Below, in pieces: positions 53,101 to 59,100 of a stretch of 64,000 bases of DNA. This stretch comes from Mytilisepta virgata (lineage: Eukaryota > Mollusca > Bivalvia > Mytilida > Mytilidae): NCBI GenBank assembly GCA_028015205.1, contig CM051516.1:29440593-29504592 (forward strand), written 5' to 3'. The translations under genes were made by a program, and so were the position numbers. Position 1 is the first letter of the stretch, and each line of letters starts with the position of its first letter. Under the pieces are notes generated by a model. The model was given only the letters and a program-made list of their open reading frames with translations, had not been told where the DNA came from and made no database searches.

Positions 53101-56100
53101 AGACAACAATCAAGCCACCTTTGAACAGTTACCTGTTAGCTCATTTCCTGCATTTGTCGACAATGCTACAGTTTCTGATCAGGTATTGGATACTTCAGAT
53201 ACAATTAGTCAGGATATTCATAATGACATACAACAAATGTCATCTGATGTTTATCAGAATGAAACACTTTCCTCTGATTTGAGTTTAGTAGCTGAAAATC
53301 AGTTGTCTGAAAACAGAACTTACACAAACACTACAGTATTTCCTTCATCAGACCCAGTCCCCATAATGTCTGGCCCAGCATTAGATGTAATGCTTGATAA
53401 TGCAGGCAGTAGTGTTTTTAAAATAGAAGTAAATGAAGCAGAAAATAAATTTGCAGAAATTTCTACATCCATATCAACAGTGACTACCAATACAATTCCA
53501 AGTTGTACTGAAAGTCAGGCTGAGATGTTTGAGCCAGATTTATATGAGGAAGTCATTCCAATAACACCTCCAAAACCAGTTGAGGAAGTTCAATGTGATA
53601 TTTATGAAGATATTTCTGATCTGATTGCAAAGTGGGATAAACCTGAAATTAAAAGTCCTGAAACAAAGAGCAAGGCTAGTATTCCTGCAAGACCTCTTCC
53701 ATTGAAGAAAAGAGTGCGATTTCAGCTAGACAATGAAAACCATGACAATGATTCAGTGACTGAAACATCAGCAGATCAAAAGGATATGCCTCCACTTCCT
53801 CCCAGAAGGCCAGAAAGGAGGAGTCAGAATAGTAAAGAGTTGTCTTCCATGGAAAAGGATTTATATGCAGATGTTAGAAAAGTTGAAAATCAAGACGATT
53901 TGTCATTTGACATTCCTGATGAAGAAGCACCACCTGTAATACCTGAGAGAAACAAAAAGGCCAAAAATTACAAAGAAAAGAAAACCAAAGAAAAACCAGA
54001 AAAGAAAAAAGAAGCAAAAATAGAGAAAAATGCTGACTTGTCTACAGTTTCAGATGATACAAACAGTCCTGTACCAAAAGGTAGAAAGAAGAAAAACAAA
54101 GAAAAGTCAAAATCAGTTGAAAAATTAACAACTCTTGAAGAAACAAAGGTCAAGGGACTAAACAAATCATTCTGGCCATGGAAAAAGAAAAATGAATTAG
54201 GTTCAATTGATATTTCTAAATCATGTGAAGGCTTAGGCCAGTCTGTATTTTATGAAGAACCAGTTTCTGGTAAACCAGATCAGATAGAAATGACTGGGGA
54301 TTTTTATGAACCAGTTGGAAGTCCGAAGATGGCTTTAACACCCAGTGGTAATTTATATCTTGAACTTCCCACTGATTCTAACCTTCCAGTTTTTGAACCT
54401 TTCGTGGAAAGCAGTCTTGCGGAACCTGATGGAACACAAACATATGATGACTTTCTGGGAGTGGGTGGAGGAGATTCACCAGGTCTGACAAGGAAGAAGA
54501 TAACAGAGTCGGACAATATAGTTGTGGAACAGTCCATCAATTCAGAATTGATAGAACCAGATGGAACACAAACTTATGATGACTTTCTTGGAATTGGTAG
54601 TAAAGACTCACCTGATTTGCCAAGGAAGAATGTGCCAAAATATGCAAATGTGAAACCATCGCTTAATTCTGAATTGAGTGAACCAGAAGGAACACAAACT
54701 TATGATGATTTCTTGGGAATAGACAGACAAGAATCATCACCTATTCTTCGAAGGTTGAATGACAACAAAACATCAGAAGGGGGATATGGTTCTTCAGAAA
54801 TGGCAGTGTCGGGCACAGGGATTTCTGATATTGAAACCATGAATTCATCTTTAAATATGACACAGGACTTTGAACCAGGCCTGTATGATGATCTTTCCAC
54901 TTCTGAAGGACAACTTGTCAGTTCAGATAGTCATATTGAGACAGACATGGCTTCAGGTTCTTTAATCAATAGAAACACAAATGTCATCAGTTTTGATTTG
55001 GGTTCTGCTGACGAAGCTGTTAATAACATAAAAAAATTGAGTATAACTGATCCCACTGACCTTATAAGTGATTATGAAAACTTGTATGAAGAAGTAGGAT
55101 CACCACTGAGAAAGAAAATGGGAATGGAAACTGCTATTGGTGATCAGGTTGATGGTGAAAAACAGCTCTCAGAAAATGTAAAAATGTGGAATGATCACAA
55201 TTCCATATCATTAGAAAGTAGTCATGGGACTGTTCTTGAAGAAAAGGTACCAGCAGGTGAAGTAAATCCAGAGTCAAAAGAAGTACAAAAAGAATATGAC
55301 TCCACTTGTTCAACGTCCAACCAGTCAACAGCTGTTATACCAGGGCTAGAGGTATCAGATTCTATTTTCACCTCCATTGCATTGCAATCACATTTCCAAT
55401 TTGCTAGTCGCACAACCAGAATTCATCATAACCATCATATGCGTTGCATCCTGCTAACTCCTTTGGCTTGAGCAGTCCTATGTGTCACTTTTACCAAGGA
55501 CTAATGGAGTTAATTGTGTTTTTTCAGGGTAGCATGTGGCTGAATTAATATGTGTTGTTTTGCTTGTTCTTGGGGCCAGCATGAGTATTACAGTTTCAGT
55601 ACATTCACAGAGTTATGCAGTTCATTATTAAGACTTAAACCTGCCAAATAGTATTAGTTAACATCAGGAATTTTCAACTTAATTGATGTTGATTGATTTA
55701 TATTTCAAAACTATTTTTGTCATTGTTTTTTGCCTGCTTCATTTAAAATGAAGACAAGATGTAGGTATGCTTTTTTAGCCGTTGCAACTTTGTGGTAAAA
55801 TTTTAAAATAAGCTTCATTTCTCATTAACATTGCATTATTGAGTAGTCATATTTGGTCCAAACATTTACCAGAGAGTGAGCAATTCAGCTTTTAATTCAT
55901 GGGTAAGTGACATAGTGATAAGCTCACTTTATTAGAGCATCCATCTTTGGTGCAGACATTCTTAAGGAGATGATGTTCATCTCATTTTCATAGATCACTG
56001 ACATTGTTATGTTAATATTAATGGCATTATAATGAGAGGGGCTTCGTCTTTTGGTAACTATACCACACAGAGCACTTTTAGTCAGGGAGTATACATATAA

Positions 56101-59100
56101 GCTCAAAACACTTGATGTTTTTTGATAAATTTTTGTCTGTTAGCACATTACACAAAGGCAGGCAAGACATATTTATGTGTCAACTTTTGTTTTAAAATAT
56201 GGAGAGAAATTATTGAAAAATAGTAGAAAAATCACCATATTTAACTGATTTTTATGGGATATACTGTATTATATTTTGTTGTTAAATATTTTTTGATTAT
56301 AATAAATGATTTGTAAATAATCTCAGTGTAGATTGTGTTTATATTATAAACATTTACAGGGCAGGGTTTATAAAATTCATACGTATGATTTGGTCATTGC
56401 TATTTCCTGTTTGCTGAAGTAAGTTTTGTCCAATCTGATTTGATTTTTCAGCATAACATTAAAATGATATAGATATAACTGTGAATTTATTATTTTCTGT
56501 GATTTTATTTTTCATTGTTAACCTTTTCTGCTTTCTGTTTTATTATTTGTGTACTTATTTCATTGTTTTTGAACTTCAAAAAAAGATATAAGAATGAAAT
56601 GTTAAGAGCAAGCTAAATCCATGACCTAATTTCACACTGCTTTGAAATTTTTGAGCTTTGTCTTACTGTTATATATATATATATATATATATATTCTGAA
56701 GTTGCACACATACAAAGTTAACATAGTATAATTTTAAAATCTTATTTTAATTATCCAAAAATTACAAAATATATGTTTATTGCAGATTTAATTATCACAT
56801 AGATTAACATTTTGGGGCCTGTTATTTTTATTCATCCAGTTCAGAAAGCTGTGAATTTCAATATTTTCAAATTCTTTCCTTGGCCCACCCTTATGTAAAA
56901 TCAAATGGTTCTTTGTTATTTTATTATATGGCAACATGGGTTGTCAATTTGTAAATATTGAAGATACTCATAATTATTTTATTATGTATGCTTTATTTGC
57001 ACACATTAAATTATATTTGAATAATTTCATACACTGTAGACAATTTTATTGTTTACTATCAGTGAATAAACATCATTATAAAAGTGCTAGTTTTCAAATT
57101 TTGCAAGGCCAAAACAAAAAATAATTGAGATTTTAAGATAATAACACAGAAAATAGTGCAAGTATAAAAGCTAATATTTGTTTAATTTTTATGAGGACAG
57201 TTATATTTGAAATATATTCTTTTGGCCTTTAAGTAAACAGTTTTGCTGGTATCATATATAAATGTTCACTTAGTACAGTTCTGTATATTTCAGAAATCCC
57301 AACAACCATCTCAAAAGACAGGAACTGTTAAAAAACCAGGTAGTTACAATTTTTTGTCACATAAAAATTAAATACAGTTGTTTTAAAAAATAAACGTTAT
57401 TGAAAACGTTCCTGTTTTATGAAATTTTTAGCTTTTTAAAGCTTTTGTTGTTGAATAATTTTAAATATTAATGAATGAATTATTGAACTGAGGAAGAAAA
57501 TGTGGGAAAGAAAAATGAACTGTTTGCTTTTGTTTTCTGTTTCCTCATAAACACAAAATAGAAATTCTATAATTTAAAAGTTTTTATTTATTGTATTAAA
57601 AAGAATATTTTATTGAACTTGTAACATTAGATTTTATTACAGCATTTTATTACATTTCTTCCCTTTAAATTCAATTACAGAGATAGCATCAGTTATAGCT
57701 CCTTACACTGCCACAGGTCCTGAACAGTTATCTCTTCAACCTGGTCAGGTCATCCAGGTTCGCAAGAAAAGTCCCAGTGGCTGGTGGGAAGGAGAATTAC
57801 AGGTAATTTTATATAAAACAATTTTTTTTTTTTTGGTCTGAATGTGGAATTATTTTGATTTAGTTGTAAAACCCTTCCTACTTGTTTAAAGAAATTTCCA
57901 TCAGAATGTACCCGTTCATTTTGATTTTTTTTAGCATTCAAAAAAGATGATCCCTTTGCCTTTTTTTATTTTAGTTAAAATCTCAGAAAAAAAGGAAATA
58001 TTGTGAGGATTTAAAAAAAAAGTTCTTTCTGATAAATACATGTATCATGTTAAACTTGTATGATTGAATTTTATTTGATATTTAAAAGCTACTAAAATAA
58101 AGACTTGTCATGAAATGTTGATTCAGGTAAGATAATATTTCATTTTATTTTCCTTTCAGGCTAGAGGTCAAAAGAAGAAAATTGGATGGTTTCCAGCCAA
58201 CTATGTAAAACTTCTTGGAGGATCTCGTTCAACTCCCGATAGTTCAAAATCAACACCTGACAATACTCTACAGAGACCAGTACAAGATCGTTTGACACCT
58301 ACTCCTGCTGCCACAGCAGTAAGTTTGTCATGCTATTAAGAGAATGTTAGAAGTTCAATAATTTAGACCCTGTTGGCTGGAGGTTTGAGTATTCTTTCAT
58401 TGGTATATCAACCACAATTCATTTCTATTCTCTGTCTTTTGTACTGTTTGAGTTTAATGTTTGGTTTTTTTTGGGGGTCTTTAATTACCATCACTAGATG
58501 CCTCACTAATAGGTTCAAAATCTGCACTTTGAAGGTCAAAGTTAGAACTTTAATTTTAAATCTGCATACCTTATATCCATGTTTACAAGTTGATTTGGCC
58601 CTTTAAAGAACTTCTTGGAGTTAAAAGATGATACTGTATATGATTGATTACCACAAGTAGAAGATTTGTTACAAATATGTTCGAGTCATCTTTGAAATAG
58701 GTTGAAGTCTGATCCTTGAAAGTCACGGTCACAAACATCTATGGTAACTTACCCATTTACAGTCAGTGACCAAAACTGTGCCTTCCCTGTATCCTTAAAT
58801 ATCACTTTGACATTGATAATGAATTGTTGATTGTTTACCGCCATTGTCAAATATGTTACATGTAAAGTAAACTATATTTGCAACCATCAAATCTACTACT
58901 GATGTTGGCAAATATAAAAGTGTTATCTCTTAATGACAAAAATGAATTAATTGCATTAATTAATCTCACAATATTTTCTGTAAACGAAGATTTCCAATAA
59001 AAATACATGTTCATATTATTGTGAATGAATCCTGGCTTAATTTTAAACTAGGCAAAAATGCTGACCTGGATTTATGTTATTTCTGCTGGACACATTATCA

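Noticed and set aside
52810..54900. Minus-strand ORFs of 65-99 codons under the giant exon
   Set aside because: They are antisense shadows of the coding frame without splice or homology support.
55352..55471. Residues after GLE as the normal end of the giant exon
   Set aside because: The next exons restore conserved SH3-D in phase 0 from the donor at 55352, and the extra 39 residues look non-coding; kept only as a possible alternative end.
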